Of a stretch of DNA of 39,532 nucleotides, positions 31,441 through 39,532 are shown piece after piece; the stretch's first letter is position 1, and every line of letters begins with the position of its first letter. The notes beneath the pieces are model-generated. The model ran no database searches and was not told where the DNA came from. It worked only from the letters and a program-made list of their open reading frames with translations. Both the position numbers and the translations under genes were made by a program. The DNA comes from CAZHDI01 sp964531285. Lineage in GTDB: Bacteria; Pseudomonadota; Alphaproteobacteria; JAJFIK01. Where the stretch lies: positions 1-39,532 of the forward strand of contig CAZHDI010000025.1 in assembly GCA_964531285.1 (NCBI GenBank), written 5' to 3'.

Positions 31441-34400
31441 ATGACCGATTATGCCGAATTGCAGGTGACGACGAATTTCAGCTTTCTGCGTGGCGCTTCT
31501 CATCCGCAGGAACTGGTTGAGCGGGCATATGAGCTTGGTCTCCGGGCGCTCGGGATTACCGACCGCAATACGCTGGCCGGGGTCGTCCGGGCGCATGTGG
31601 CTGCAAAGACCGCCGGTCTGAGGCTGATTATAGGCGCACGGCTTGACTTAGTGGATGGGCACAGCCTGCTGTGCTACCCAACGGATCGCAACGCCTACGG
31701 ACGGCTGAGCCGGCTTTTGTCGACCGGCCAACGGCGCGCGCCGAAGGGGCAGTGTTTTTTGTCCCTGGATGATGTAGGAGCGGCGGCGGACGGACAGATT
31801 TTTATCGTTGTACCGCCGGACGGGCTTCCAGGTACCGCCTTCCGCGCATGGCTCGCACGTGTTCGGGAAGCGCTCAGCGCCCCGCTCTATCTCGCAGCGC
31901 AAATGCTCTATACCGGCGCCGACCGCCAGCGCCTGCGTGCGCTCGACACCTTGGCACGCACCCATCAAATGCCGCTTGTCGCGACCAATGACGTTCTTTA
32001 TCACAGTTCCGACCGGCGCCCCCTTCAGGATGTGATCAGCTGCATACGGAACGGTTGTACCGTTCAGGATGCGGGCCGGCAACTCAACGCCAATGCCGAA
32101 CGCCATTTGAAGGCGCCTCAGGAGATGGCCCGTATATTTCGGGGGTTCGGCGATGCCGTCGAACGCTCAATGGATATCGTAGAAGCCTGTCACTTTTCTT
32201 TGGACGATTTGCGCTATGACTATCCGGATGAACCAATCCCGCGCGGTCAGTCACCCCATCAGTATCTATGTCATCTGACATGGGCCGGCGCCGAAACGCA
32301 GTATCCGGACGGCATTCCCTCGCCTATTCGGGCAACGCTGAACCGCGAGCTTGCACTGATCAAGGACCTGAACTACGCGCCCTATTTTTTGACTGTTTAC
32401 GACATCGTGGCTTTCGCCCGGGCCAAGGGAATCCTGTGCCAGGGGCGTGGATCGGCTGCCAATTCCGCGGTTTGCTATTGCCTTGGAATAACCGCTGTCG
32501 ACCCCAATGAGGTCAGTCTGTTGTTTGAACGCTTTATCAGTTCTGAGCGCAATGAGCCGCCGGACATTGATGTCGATTTCGAACACGATCGCCGTGAAGA
32601 GGTTATCCAGTATATTTACGGCCGTTACGGCCGGGAGCGTGCCGGCTTGGCGGCAACAGTGATCTGTTACCGGGCACGCAGTGCCATTCGCGAGGTCGGC
32701 AAAGCGTTAGGGCTCACGCCGGATGTCACCGCGGCCCTCGCGGGCACGGTTTGGGGCTGGTCTCAAGCCGGCATACCGGACAACCGCATCCGGGAAGCCG
32801 GTCTTGATGCATCCGATGCCCGTTTGCATCTGGCCGTCGATCTGGCCACGCAGCTTGCCGGGTTCCCGCGTCATCTGTCCCAGCATGTCGGCGGATTTGT
32901 TCTGACCCGCTCGCCGTTGTGTGAGGTGGTCCCGATCGGCAATGCCGCCATGGATGAGCGGACCTTCGTCGAGTGGGACAAGGATGATTTAGACGCTTTG
33001 AAGATCTTGAAGATTGATGTCCTCGGGCTCGGGATGCTGACTTGTATCCGCAAATGTTTCGATCTCATTGCGGATCATTATGGCCGTCCCTATAGCCTAA
33101 CCACCATCCCCCAAGACGACAAAGCCGTTTACGACATGCTCGGACGCGCGGATTCGCTTGGCGTTTTCCAAGTAGAGAGCCGTGCACAGATGAATATGCT
33201 GCCACGGCTTAAACCGCAAAACTTTTATGACCTAGTCATCGAGGTCGCGATTGTCCGCCCGGGCCCGATACAGGGCGACATGGTTCATCCCTATTTGCGC
33301 CGGCGCAATGGGCAAGAGCCCGTCAGCTATCCCTCGCCTAGCGCTGAATGCGGCCCGAAGACAGAACTTGAAGCCATTCTTCACAAAACCATGGGCGTTC
33401 CCTTGTTCCAGGAACAGGCCATGCGAATTGCGATCGAGGCTGCCAAGTTCACGCCGGAAGAGGCCAATCAGCTGCGCCATGCCATGGCGACCTTCCGGCG
33501 CAGGGGGACAATCGATCGGCTGCGCGACAAGTTCATTACCGGCATGACCGAGCGGGGATATGAAAAGGATTTTGCCGAACGGTGTTTCAAACAGATCAAA
33601 GGCTTTGGGGAATACGGCTTTCCTGAAAGTCATTCGGCGAGCTTCGCAAAACTCGTCTACATATCATCCTGGCTCAAATGTCATTATCCGGATGCTTTTG
33701 CCTGCGCCTTACTGAACGCCCAGCCCATGGGCTTTTACGCGCCGTCCCAAATCGTTCGGGATGCGCAGAATCATGGTGTGGACATCCGGGATCCGGACAT
33801 CAATCTCAGCGATTGGGATAGCGGTCTTGAGCCCTGCCAAGGCCGGTATCACGCCGTTCGTCTCGGGCTGCGGCATGTCGACGGGTTGAGCGAGGCCGAC
33901 GCGGCCCGCATTCTGTCATGCCGGTATCAAACCTACCCCGATCTGGAAGATGCTCATGGCCGGTCGGGGCTGCCTGTATCCACATTTGAGACTTTGGCGG
34001 CGGCCGATGCCTGCCGGTCCATGGGGCTCGACCGGCGCGATGCCCTGTGGGCGGTCCGTACCTTGACAGACAGCGCCCCGCTCCCCCTTTTCGTTTATGC
34101 GGATTTAAAAGAGGCCGACATCGACGACGATATTCATCTGCCGGCCATGCCCCTTCAAGAACATGTGGTGGCCGATTATCAGACGCTGCATCTGTCCTTG
34201 AAAGCTCATCCAATGCGCTTCTTCCGCAGTGACTTGGACCGCAAAGGCGTTCTTTCGACCACGGCGCTGCATGAGCAACCCCATAATGCCCGCATATCCG
34301 TTGCCGGGGTTGTGCTCGTCCGCCAACGGCCCGGCAGTGCGAAAGGCGTTGTTTTTCTGACCATCGAAGATGAACACGGCATTGCAAATTGTGTCATCTG

Positions 34401-34686
34401 GCCCGACACGATGGAACGGTATCGCGCCGCTCTTATGGGCGGACGAATGGTTTTTATCCGGGGGCGGATACAAAAGCACGATACCATCGTCCATGTGATG
34501 GTCGAGCATATGGAGGACTGGTCGTTCTGCCTCGACGGCCTGGCCGATGGCGATACGAAAGTTGCCATTCCGCTTTGCCGCGCCGATGAGGTTACCCGTC
34601 CGGGGGACGATCCCTATACGCCGCATACGCCGCCCCGGCATCCCCGGAACATGCGGATTATCCCCAAATCCCGCGACTTTCACTGA
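31441..34686 (+). CDS. dnaE2: Error-prone DNA polymerase DnaE2 (ImuC)
   Basis: A 1081-residue C-family polymerase used for mutagenic lesion bypass under SOS. The N-terminal PHP domain reads YAELQVTTNFSFLRGASHP, with Gln where a metal-binding His is usual, so proofreading is unlikely. The palm carries PDIDVDFE (Asp377 and Asp379) and Asp526 in KIDVLGL. A helix-hairpin-helix region and an OB-fold (ISVAGVVLVRQRPGSAKG) end the protein. Length and the FSFLRGAS start are typical of DnaE2 rather than DnaE1. ATG 31441 is chosen by family N-termini; GGAGG at 31403-31407 abuts an earlier ATG at 31408 with no spacing. Two LexA boxes lie upstream. imuA and imuB, the usual partners, are absent: a GNAT-nitrilase gene precedes and a bicarbonate permease follows. 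Confidence 0.93.
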   Translation: MTDYAELQVTTNFSFLRGASHPQELVERAYELGLRALGITDRNTLAGVVRAHVAAKTAGLRLIIGARLDLVDGHSLLCYPTDRNAYGRLSRLLSTGQRRAPKGQCFLSLDDVGAAADGQIFIVVPPDGLPGTAFRAWLARVREALSAPLYLAAQMLYTGADRQRLRALDTLARTHQMPLVATNDVLYHSSDRRPLQDVISCIRNGCTVQDAGRQLNANAERHLKAPQEMARIFRGFGDAVERSMDIVEACHFSLDDLRYDYPDEPIPRGQSPHQYLCHLTWAGAETQYPDGIPSPIRATLNRELALIKDLNYAPYFLTVYDIVAFARAKGILCQGRGSAANSAVCYCLGITAVDPNEVSLLFERFISSERNEPPDIDVDFEHDRREEVIQYIYGRYGRERAGLAATVICYRARSAIREVGKALGLTPDVTAALAGTVWGWSQAGIPDNRIREAGLDASDARLHLAVDLATQLAGFPRHLSQHVGGFVLTRSPLCEVVPIGNAAMDERTFVEWDKDDLDALKILKIDVLGLGMLTCIRKCFDLIADHYGRPYSLTTIPQDDKAVYDMLGRADSLGVFQVESRAQMNMLPRLKPQNFYDLVIEVAIVRPGPIQGDMVHPYLRRRNGQEPVSYPSPSAECGPKTELEAILHKTMGVPLFQEQAMRIAIEAAKFTPEEANQLRHAMATFRRRGTIDRLRDKFITGMTERGYEKDFAERCFKQIKGFGEYGFPESHSASFAKLVYISSWLKCHYPDAFACALLNAQPMGFYAPSQIVRDAQNHGVDIRDPDINLSDWDSGLEPCQGRYHAVRLGLRHVDGLSEADAARILSCRYQTYPDLEDAHGRSGLPVSTFETLAAADACRSMGLDRRDALWAVRTLTDSAPLPLFVYADLKEADIDDDIHLPAMPLQEHVVADYQTLHLSLKAHPMRFFRSDLDRKGVLSTTALHEQPHNARISVAGVVLVRQRPGSAKGVVFLTIEDEHGIANCVIWPDTMERYRAALMGGRMVFIRGRIQKHDTIVHVMVEHMEDWSFCLDGLADGDTKVAIPLCRADEVTRPGDDPYTPHTPPRHPRNMRIIPKSRDFH

Positions 34687-34800
34687 CGATGGCGCGCCAC
34701 ATGCAACTCTCCCGAAACCAGGCAGCACAGGCGTTCAAAAGAGCCTATACTGCTCCAGGATTGCGTGCGAAAGCATGCCAACAGCGGGGGCTATACGACC

Positions 34801-35784
34801 ATGACGGGTGACCTGATTCTTTCGACCCTTCTTTCGCCGGTCGTCTTGTTCTTCGTTTTGGGTTTCGGCGCCGCCCTGGCACGCTCCGACATGTCGATCC
34901 CCGAAGCCTTCGCCAAGGGCCTCGTCATCTATTTGATGATGGCCATTGGCTTGAAAGGCGGGGTCGAGATGTCCAAAAGCGATCTCACGCTCGGCGTCGC
35001 CCTGGTCATGGCTGTGGCCATGATCCTATCCTTCGTCATTCCGCTGATCGCATTCGCGCTCTTGCGGATCACAACGGGCCTGAGCCGGGTCGATGCCGCC
35101 GCGACCGCTGCGCATTACGGATCGATTTCGATCGTAACGTTCGTCGCCGGATCCCAGGCGCTTGCTCAAGCTGGTATTGCAACATCCGGCTATCTGGTCG
35201 CGGTCGCCGCATTGATGGAAACGCCGGCCATCATTAGCGCGCTGATCCTTGTCGGCCGGGAGCGGGCCGCGACCGGGCCATCGGCCGGCGCGCAGTCGGG
35301 GGAGATGTTCCGGGAAGTCGTGCTCAATGCGTCGGTTGTCGTTCTCATCGGGTCCTTGGTGATTGGCTGGATTGCCGGGGTCGACGGCATGGCACAAGTC
35401 GAGCCCTTCTTCGTAACACCCTTCCAGGGCGTGCTATGCCTGTTCTTGCTCGATATGGGGCTCGCGGCCGGGCGCGGCATCCGCAATGGCTGGCGCGATC
35501 TGGGTGCCGGCACGATCGCGTTCGGCCTCTACATGCCGCTGCTGTCGGCCGCCATCGCGGCGGTCACGGCCGTGGCCTTGCGCCTGACAGCGGGCGACGC
35601 GGCGTTGCTTATGACCCTGGCCGCGTCGGCATCCTATATCGCCGTCCCCGCCGCCATGCGGCTCGCGCTTCCCAAAGCGCAGCCATCAATCTATTTGACC
35701 ATGTCGCTTGGGGTTACGTTCCCGTTCAACATCACGATCGGTCTGCCGATCTACATCTATGTTGCGGGGCTGATCGGCACTTAG
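34801..35784 (+). CDS. sbtA: Sodium-dependent bicarbonate transporter family permease (SbtA-like)
   Basis: This 327-residue inner-membrane protein has about ten hydrophobic helices in two similar halves. Features recalled from SbtA are present: LSPVVLFFVLGFGAALARSD at the N-terminus, IYLMMAIGLKGGVEMSKSD, AAHYGSISIVTFVAGSQAL, and SYIAVPAAMRLALPKAQPSIYLTMSLGVTFPFNITIGLPIY at the end. SbtA takes up bicarbonate with sodium. GGGGG lies about 10 bases before ATG 34801. The next gene encodes a PII-like protein, the position of SbtB, which gates SbtA in cyanobacteria. No carboxysome or Rubisco gene lies nearby, so it may feed carboxylases or pH control; this is an inference. Confidence 0.88.
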   Translation: MTGDLILSTLLSPVVLFFVLGFGAALARSDMSIPEAFAKGLVIYLMMAIGLKGGVEMSKSDLTLGVALVMAVAMILSFVIPLIAFALLRITTGLSRVDAAATAAHYGSISIVTFVAGSQALAQAGIATSGYLVAVAALMETPAIISALILVGRERAATGPSAGAQSGEMFREVVLNASVVVLIGSLVIGWIAGVDGMAQVEPFFVTPFQGVLCLFLLDMGLAAGRGIRNGWRDLGAGTIAFGLYMPLLSAAIAAVTAVALRLTAGDAALLMTLAASASYIAVPAAMRLALPKAQPSIYLTMSLGVTFPFNITIGLPIYIYVAGLIGT

Positions 35785-35809
35785 ACCAGAACGACGCGGG
35801 AGGACGGTT

Positions 35810-36115
35810 ATGCATACGATGAAGCGGCTGGAACTGATCATTGAGCGCATGGCCCAGGCGCGGGCATGCGCCCTACTGGAGCGTGCCGGGGTGACCGGCT
35901 ACACAGTTCTCAACGCGCTCGCGGGATACGGACGAAGCGCCCGTTGGCAGGGCGACAGCGACCTTTCGACCAGCCGCGATATGGTCGTTGTGATCTCCAT
36001 CGGCAGTCCGGAGACCATGGATACGTTACTCCCGGAACTTCACCGCCTTTTGGATGATCATATCGGCGTGCTCAGCGTGACCACTGTGGATGTGCTCCGC
36101 CCAGACCGATTCTGA
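35810..36115 (+). CDS. PII-like signalling protein (SbtB-like)
   Basis: A 101-residue protein of the PII fold: KRLELIIERMAQARACALLERAGVTGYTVLNALAGYGRSARW holds the first beta-alpha-beta unit and the start of the T-loop, and IGVLSVTTVDVLRPDRF the last strand. The T-loop is short, without the uridylylated Tyr of GlnB, as in SbtB. Cyanobacterial SbtB binds adenylyl nucleotides and controls SbtA; here the gene starts 26 bases after the SbtA-like gene, with GGGAGGA 5 bases before ATG 35810. No C-terminal Cys pair is seen. The nucleotide it senses is unknown. Confidence 0.87.
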   Translation: MHTMKRLELIIERMAQARACALLERAGVTGYTVLNALAGYGRSARWQGDSDLSTSRDMVVVISIGSPETMDTLLPELHRLLDDHIGVLSVTTVDVLRPDRF

Positions 36116-36174
36116 ACGAGGGTTGGGAGCCCGATCAACGGCCGCGGAATGACGGCGAGCGGAAGGGAACTGAC

Positions 36175-37839
36175 ATGCAGGGCGCCTTGAGTGGCCATAG
36201 CCGCTTGTGGATTGGCCGGTTCGCGATGGTCGTTCTGTCCATCGTTCTCACGGGCTGCACGGCGGACGAACCGGCGCCATCAACGCCCCAGGCCCAGACT
36301 GAATCGACCCTCCACCGGGGCAATTTGGGCGAGCCGGGGACGCTCGATCCCCACCGCAGCGGTTTGGTGCTCGAATGGACGATCCTATTCGATCTGTTCG
36401 AAGGTCTGGTGACCGCCGATGCCCGCGGCCAGATGATTCCCGGCGCCGCCGCATCCTGGACGGCCAGCGCAGACAGGCGGGTGTGGACCTTTACCTTGCG
36501 GGATCATCTGTGGTCTGACGGCACACCGGTCACGGCACAGGATGTGGTCTATGGTATGCGCCGGGCGCTCGATCCGGCCACGGCTGCACGCTATGTCGAT
36601 GCGCTTTATATGATCGAGCATGCCTTCGAAGTGAACAACGGCACGCTACCGCCCGACCGCCTCGGCGTCTCTGCCCCCGATTCACGGACCGTGATCGTCC
36701 GGCTTGCGCATCCGGTACCGGACCTGCCCAATGCCTTGATGGGCTTCCCCGGCCTTTATGCCGGACCGATTCCATCGCATGTGGTGGAGGCCCATGGCGA
36801 CGATTGGATCAAGCCGGCGCATTTGGTGACCAATGGCGCTTATGTTCTCGATGCCTGGGAGCCGAACGATTTCGTCCGCTTGACCCGCAGTCCGACCTAT
36901 CACGATGCGGACAATGTGGCCATCGAGACCGTTGTGTTTTACCCGACGGAGGATCTGAGCACCGCGTTCCGGCGCTTTCGCAGCGGCGCGCTGGACCTCT
37001 CGCTGGGACTGGAGACTGCTCAGTACACCGCTTGGAAGGACCGCCTGGGCACACGTATCCGCAATCACGAGATGCTCGCGACGACATTTCTGGCGTTCAA
37101 TATGCGGACCCCGCCCTTTGATCATGCCGACATCCGCCGCGCCGTCGCCCTGGCCATCGATCGGGACCGGATCACCACCCAATTGCGCGGTCTTGGCGAA
37201 ACCGTCGCCCGGTCCTTTACGCCGGCGGCGACGGACTATGGAACCGCCATGCCTGAACCGGCGCTGCCCGACCAATCGCGGGAAGAAGCGCTGGCAGAGG
37301 CCCGGCGTCTTCTCGCGGCACATGGTTTCGATGCCGATGCACCGCTTACGGTCGATCTGCGCTTTCAAAGCGGAGAAGCCAGAAAGGTCGCCATCGCCAT
37401 CCAGGCCATGCTGGCTGAGGCCGGCATCGCCGCGGAGATCTTCGGGACACAAGCTAAGACCCATTATGCCGCACTCGACTCCGGCGACTTCGAGGTCGCC
37501 ATGGCCACTTGGGTCTCAACGGTGAACGATCCGGCCTACCTGCTTCGCTATCTCGGCACTCAGGTCGGACGGTCGAATATGACGGGGTATGACAATCCGG
37601 CCTTTATGGAGCGCCTCCGGGCGGCCGATCAACTTGCCGATGCCGATGACCGGTTCGCGGCCATTGCGCAGGCGGAGTCCGTATTGCTCGCCGATCTGCC
37701 GGTGTTTCCTCTGTTGCATCCGAACCGGCTGACGCTGATCGGCGATCATGTCACGGGATTTCACGGCAATCCGCAGGGCTTCACTCTGACGCGTTGGCTG
37801 TCGATCGACGAGACCGCCGCGGACCGGATCAGCGAATGA
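36175..37839 (+). CDS. Peptide/oligopeptide ABC transporter solute-binding lipoprotein (SBP family 5)
   Basis: The 554-residue protein has a signal peptide ending in the lipobox LTGC (Cys28), so it is a lipoprotein. The mature part matches family 5 binding proteins: LGEPGTLDPHRSG, WTFTLRDHLWSDGTPVTAQDVVYGMRRALDP, VTNGAYVLDAWEPNDFVRLTRSPTYHDA and the C-terminal region with LADLPVFPLLHPNRLTLI. Such proteins bind peptides or other solutes in the periplasm and give them to an ABC importer. No permease or ATPase genes are nearby, so it would work with a system encoded elsewhere or as a sensor. GGAAGGGA lies about 7 bases before ATG 36175, and the gap to the PII-like gene is 59 bases. Confidence 0.9.
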   Translation: MQGALSGHSRLWIGRFAMVVLSIVLTGCTADEPAPSTPQAQTESTLHRGNLGEPGTLDPHRSGLVLEWTILFDLFEGLVTADARGQMIPGAAASWTASADRRVWTFTLRDHLWSDGTPVTAQDVVYGMRRALDPATAARYVDALYMIEHAFEVNNGTLPPDRLGVSAPDSRTVIVRLAHPVPDLPNALMGFPGLYAGPIPSHVVEAHGDDWIKPAHLVTNGAYVLDAWEPNDFVRLTRSPTYHDADNVAIETVVFYPTEDLSTAFRRFRSGALDLSLGLETAQYTAWKDRLGTRIRNHEMLATTFLAFNMRTPPFDHADIRRAVALAIDRDRITTQLRGLGETVARSFTPAATDYGTAMPEPALPDQSREEALAEARRLLAAHGFDADAPLTVDLRFQSGEARKVAIAIQAMLAEAGIAAEIFGTQAKTHYAALDSGDFEVAMATWVSTVNDPAYLLRYLGTQVGRSNMTGYDNPAFMERLRAADQLADADDRFAAIAQAESVLLADLPVFPLLHPNRLTLIGDHVTGFHGNPQGFTLTRWLSIDETAADRISE

Positions 37840-37858
37840 TGGGCTGAACATCATCGGC

Positions 37859-37877
37859 CCGGGCCGCCAGGGCCCGG
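37859..37877. terminator. GC hairpin between convergent genes
   Basis: CCGGGCC-GCCAG-GGCCCGG is a perfect 7-bp GC stem between the stops of the solute-binding protein (plus) and the YghU-like gene (minus). No T-tract follows on either strand, so termination would be inefficient or need help. Confidence 0.4.
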
Positions 37878-37902
37878 ACCGGTCCGAGATGGCGCGGCGC
37901 AA

Positions 37903-38784
37903 TTATTCCGACCCGCCGTCAAGCTTATCCCGGGTCTTGGTTTCGAAATCGCTGGCGTCATGGCGCTCGGGCAACTGGGTGCTCGGATCGCCAAAAACGC
38001 GATTGACCATACGGCCCCGCTTGACAGGCTCGCGCTCGGCAAGGACATCCGCCCAACGAATGACGTTGGTATAAGTGTGCGCTTCGATGAACTCGGCGGA
38101 GTCATAAAGCACGCCTTTGGCCAGAGCGCCATACCAGGGCCAGATCGCCATATCCGCAATTGTATATTCGTCACCGCACATGTAGCGATGATCCGCCAAG
38201 TGACGGTCGAGCACATCGAGTTGCCGCTTGATCTCCATGGTGAAGCGGTCGATGGCGTATTCGATTTTCACCGGCGCATAGGCATAAAAATGGCCGAACC
38301 CTCCGCCCAGGAAGGGCGCACTGCCCATTTGCCAGAACAGCCAGGAAAGACACTCGGCATTGGTCGCCGGATCCTTCGGCAGAAAGGCATCGAACTTCTG
38401 GGCCAGATACATCAGGATCGCGCCGGATTCGAACACCCGGATCGGACGGTCCGGGTCGCTGCGGTCGAGCAGCGCCGGGATCTTGGAATTCGGATTGATG
38501 GCCACAAAGCCGCTGGAGAACTGATCGCCGTCGGCGATGTTGATCAAGTAAGCATCATATTCCGCACCCGTATGACCGAGGGCGAGCAATTCCTCCAGCA
38601 TCACGGTCACCTTCACGCCATTCGGCGTTCCGAGGGAGTGAAGCTGCATTGGATGCTTGCCGACAGGCAGGTCCTTGTCATGGGTGGGCCCGGCAATCGG
38701 CCGGTTGATCTTGGCAAAGCGGCCGCCGCTCTCCTTGTTCCAGGTCCAAACTTTCGGCGGCTCGTATGTCGATTGGTCGCTCAT
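37903..38784 (-). CDS. yghU: Glutathione-dependent disulfide-bond oxidoreductase (YghU-type GST)
   Basis: A 293-residue GST-fold protein. The segment LHSLGTPNGVKVTVMLEELLALGHTGAEYDAYLI, then DGDQFSSGFVAINPNSKIPALLD and FESGAILMYLAQKF, is characteristic of YghU, in which two glutathiones bind per subunit and no catalytic Cys, Ser or Tyr is needed. The C-terminal helical domain follows (WLFWQMGSAPFLGGGFGHF). YghU reduces disulfides and organic peroxides in the cytoplasm. ATG 38784 (GGAG about 10 bases upstream) is preferred over ATG 38814. It is transcribed away from the propeller-protein gene beside it. Confidence 0.92.
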   Translation of the reverse strand: MSDQSTYEPPKVWTWNKESGGRFAKINRPIAGPTHDKDLPVGKHPMQLHSLGTPNGVKVTVMLEELLALGHTGAEYDAYLINIADGDQFSSGFVAINPNSKIPALLDRSDPDRPIRVFESGAILMYLAQKFDAFLPKDPATNAECLSWLFWQMGSAPFLGGGFGHFYAYAPVKIEYAIDRFTMEIKRQLDVLDRHLADHRYMCGDEYTIADMAIWPWYGALAKGVLYDSAEFIEAHTYTNVIRWADVLAEREPVKRGRMVNRVFGDPSTQLPERHDASDFETKTRDKLDGGSE

Positions 38785-38941
38785 ATCGGCGGTTCTCCGT
38801 TTGGGTGGCGTCATGGATATAGCCGGGAGACTAACACAGTCGCCTTTATTGCAACCTCCGGGAATCGGATGGCCGTGCTTGTGACGGACGCCTGCCTCTC
38901 CTAGGCTGGTGCCTCATCCGGATGTCCTGTGGGGCCGCGGC

Positions 38942-39532
38942 CATGAAGCGCTTGATTGCAATCCTTTTCATTCTGGGTTTTGCCCCCCTTTCGGTGCTGG
39001 CGGATACCGATACAGCGCCATGGGACGTCAACAATCCCAGCGAGGAGACACGACCCATCGCGCTGGATGTGACCGAAGGCACGTGGATGAGCCTCGATGT
39101 CAGCCCCGACGGCAAGACCATCGCCTTCGATCTGCTGGGCGACATTTACACCCTCCCTATCACCGGCGGCGACGCGACGCCCATCGCCAGCGGCATGGCG
39201 TGGGAGATTCAGCCCCGGTTCTCCCCGGATGGAACACGGATCGCATTCACAAGTGACCGGGACGGTGCAAACAATCTGTGGGTCATGGCCCCCGACGGTT
39301 CGGACAAAACGCAGGTGAGCCGCGAGACCTTCCGCCTGGTGAATAATCCGACCTGGAGCGCCGATGGCCGGTTCCTGGCCGCGCGCAAACACTTCACCAC
39401 CGAGCGGTCCTTGGGGACGGGAGAAATCTGGCTCTATCATGTGAGCGGCGGCACCGGCACACAGCTGATCGCACGGCCCAGCGAAGCGTTTCAGAAGGAA
39501 CTGGGCGAGCCGATGTTTTCGCCGGACGGCCG
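38942..39532 (+). CDS. Secreted TolB-propeller / amidohydrolase-type protein (3' truncated)
   Basis: The frame is open from ATG 38942 to the window end, giving at least 197 residues. A signal peptide is clear (MKRLIAILFILGFAPLSVLA, cut before DTDTAPW). It is followed by WD40-like TolB repeats: SLDVSPDGKTIAFDLLGDIY, RFSPDGTRIAFTSDRDG, TWSADGRFLAARKHF and MFSPDG. The wording EGTWMSLDVSPDGKTIAF and RSLGTGEIWLYH matches, from memory, the propeller half of long periplasmic proteins whose C-terminal half is a metal-dependent amidohydrolase. That half lies outside the window, so the enzyme part is an inference. The ribosome site before ATG 38942 is poor. Confidence 0.82.

Noticed and set aside
34723..34751. 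Promoter before the bicarbonate permease gene (TATACT at 34746-34751)
   Set aside because: The -10 is good, but there is no acceptable -35 at the right distance.

Overview
This window looks like a chromosomal segment of a free-living, probably marine, GC-rich alphaproteobacterium. The codons mostly end in G or C, and the gene content (RTX adhesin, Wzx/Wzy exopolysaccharide locus, acyl-CoA catabolism genes, DUF2189 and DUF2237 proteins) fits. The strongest clue is two exact GAAC-N7-GAAC motifs in front of dnaE2, which is the LexA operator form of Alphaproteobacteria. A Caulobacter/Hyphomonas/Parvularcula-like lineage is plausible, but no rRNA or tRNA gene is present to fix it.

Layout. (1) 2-2812: the 3' part of a large secreted RTX protein with a VWA end, Calx-beta domains and C-terminal calcium-binding repeats. 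(2) 3262-17085: an exopolysaccharide locus in two convergent blocks. The plus-strand block holds the initiating undecaprenyl-phosphate sugar transferase and a Wzc-type chain-length regulator/tyrosine kinase. The minus-strand block, read from about 17.1 kb down to 7.3 kb, holds a two-subunit Alg14/Alg13-like glycosyltransferase, a Gfo/Idh/MocA dehydrogenase, an unrecognised aldo/keto-reductase-like TIM barrel, an aldo/keto reductase, a GMC oxidoreductase, an O-antigen-polymerase-like protein, a Wzx flippase and a GT-B glycosyltransferase. No Wza exporter or low-molecular-weight tyrosine phosphatase lies here. (3) 17614-24916: a plus-strand run with thiolase, GPH-type MFS transporter, DUF2189 membrane protein, DUF2237 protein, zinc-free MDR reductase, crotonase-fold protein, acyl-CoA dehydrogenase and a 68-residue unknown. 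The enzymes suggest catabolism of an acyl-CoA substrate. (4) 24895-28466, minus strand: a cyclic-nucleotide-domain/thioredoxin-reductase-like fusion, a 60-residue charged helical protein, Dps and a MarR regulator. (5) 28671-37839, plus strand: ZntB-like transporter, GNAT-nitrilase fusion, SOS-controlled DnaE2, an SbtA-type bicarbonate permease with a PII-like SbtB partner, and a lipoprotein solute-binding protein. (6) 37903-39532: a YghU-type glutathione oxidoreductase on the minus strand and the 5' end of a secreted TolB-propeller/amidohydrolase-type protein on the plus strand.

The points most worth a second look are the sugar-oxidoreductase cassette with its unknown TIM-barrel member, the doubled LexA operator on a dnaE2 that lacks imuA/imuB neighbours, the SbtA/SbtB pair outside any visible carbon-fixation context, and a crotonase-fold enzyme that has lost both catalytic glutamates. 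I saw no CRISPR array, insertion sequence, prophage, tRNA or rRNA.
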